Origin: an uncultured Archangium sp.
GTDB taxonomy: Bacteria > Myxococcota > Myxococcia > Myxococcales > Myxococcaceae
Length of the DNA: 5,435 nucleotides
Direction of reading: 5' to 3'
Assembly (NCBI GenBank): GCA_937875615.1
Contig: CALNBU010000401.1
Span: 1-5,435 of the forward strand
Below are positions 5,220 to 5,435 of this stretch, piece after piece. Both the position numbers and the translations under genes were made by a program. Each line of letters opens with the position of its first letter. The first letter of the stretch is position 1. The notes under the pieces are model-generated. The model saw only the letters and a program-made list of their open reading frames with translations. It did no database searches and was not told the origin of the DNA.

Positions 5220-5435
5220 TTGTCGTCCTCCATCACCTTCCCTGAAGGGGCGGGGCCCGGCCCATCGTCGTCGCCCAGCTTCGCGCCGCGCTTCTTCGCG
5301 GCGGCTTCTTCGGCCTTCTTGCGCCTGGCTTCCTCGGCGGCGGCCTTCTTCGCGGCGGCCTCGTCGGCCTTCTTGCGCCTGGCTTCCTCGGCGGCGGCCT
5401 GATGCCGGACGACGACGACCGCGCGCCGTGGCTGG
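5216..5435 (-). CDS. C-terminal tail of an Ala/Glu/Lys-rich protein (5' end outside window)
   Basis: An open minus-strand frame runs in from the right edge and stops at TGA 5218-5216, giving 72 residues. It begins with a short segment ending 'RRAVVVVRHQ'. Two tandem 18-residue units of the type AAAEEARRKKA(D/E)EAAAKK follow, predicted to be a highly charged single helix, and then a flexible acidic/proline end ('GDDDGPGPAPSGKVMEDDK'). Such tails occur on TonB/TolA-like, TPR and translation-associated proteins in GC-rich bacteria and are not diagnostic, so no function is assigned. Its coding status is supported by the ATGA overlap with the next gene, by the well-placed ribosome site inside its last codons, and by the repeat keeping the frame. 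It is probably in one operon with the two genes that follow. Confidence 0.65.
   Translation of the reverse strand, partial: QPRRAVVVVRHQAAAEEARRKKADEAAAKKAAAEEARRKKAEEAAAKKRGAKLGDDDGPGPAPSGKVMEDDK
5227..5231 (-). promoter_or_regulatory. Strong Shine-Dalgarno for the 82-residue protein
   Basis: GGAGG on the minus strand lies seven bases before ATG 5219 and within the last codons of the upstream gene. With the ATGA stop-start overlap it supports coupled translation and confirms that this very short gene is real. Confidence 0.7.
5291..5398 (-). repeat. 54-base tandem duplication, two copies, in frame
   Basis: Copy 1 (5291-5344) and copy 2 (5345-5398) are identical at 52 of 54 positions; the differences are at offsets 16 and 19. 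The unit is 18 codons long, so the reading frame is kept and each copy encodes one Ala/Glu/Arg/Lys helical block. The near identity at DNA level points to a recent duplication or ongoing slippage rather than an ancient protein repeat. Confidence 0.9.

Overview
The window is GC-rich, densely coding DNA with G/C at most third codon positions. It looks chromosomal and most likely comes from a myxobacterium (phylum Myxococcota). Two protein types point there: a short outer-membrane polysaccharide export (OPX) lipoprotein paired with a beta-barrel, as in the Myxococcus EpsX/EpsY (WzpX/WzaX) type of exporter, and an AgmX/PglI-tail protein with an N-terminal FHA-like domain, similar in architecture to the gliding-motility protein GltG. 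The taxonomic call is an inference from protein architecture, not from a marker gene.

Layout. (a) 1-934, plus strand: the 3' end of a thioredoxin-fold (TlpA/redoxin-like) gene, then, 25 bases later, a complete gene for a VOC (glyoxalase-fold) domain fused to a PCP_red-like helical domain. (b) 944-3372, minus strand, read right to left: a secreted helical protein of unknown function, an outer-membrane beta-barrel, and a short OPX lipoprotein. The first two are 21 bases apart and the last two share one base (TGATG), so this is very probably one operon. It converges on block (a) with only 9 bases between stop codons. (c) 3373-3547: a 175-base spacer with locally AT-richer stretches. It holds a candidate sigma-54 site, a candidate sigma-70 promoter and a weak hairpin. 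(d) 3548-5435, minus strand: the end of an Ala/Glu/Lys-rich gene carrying a 54-base tandem duplication, an 82-residue secreted protein overlapping it by four bases (ATGA), and then the FHA-like/transmembrane/AgmX-tail protein.

How the parts may fit together. Block (b) encodes the outer-membrane end of a polysaccharide exporter: a periplasmic OPX ring too short to cross the outer membrane plus a separate porin-like barrel. No Wzc-type co-polymerase, BY-kinase, polymerase, flippase or glycosyltransferase is present, so the pair would have to work with an inner-membrane system encoded elsewhere. Block (d) encodes an inner-membrane protein that could reach across the periplasm and a tiny periplasmic protein with a TonB-box-like stretch. 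This looks like part of a TonB/Tol/Glt-like envelope complex. Whether (b) and (d) cooperate is not shown by the sequence. No tRNA, rRNA, CRISPR array, transposase or attachment site was recognised, and no stretch over 300 bases lacks a gene.
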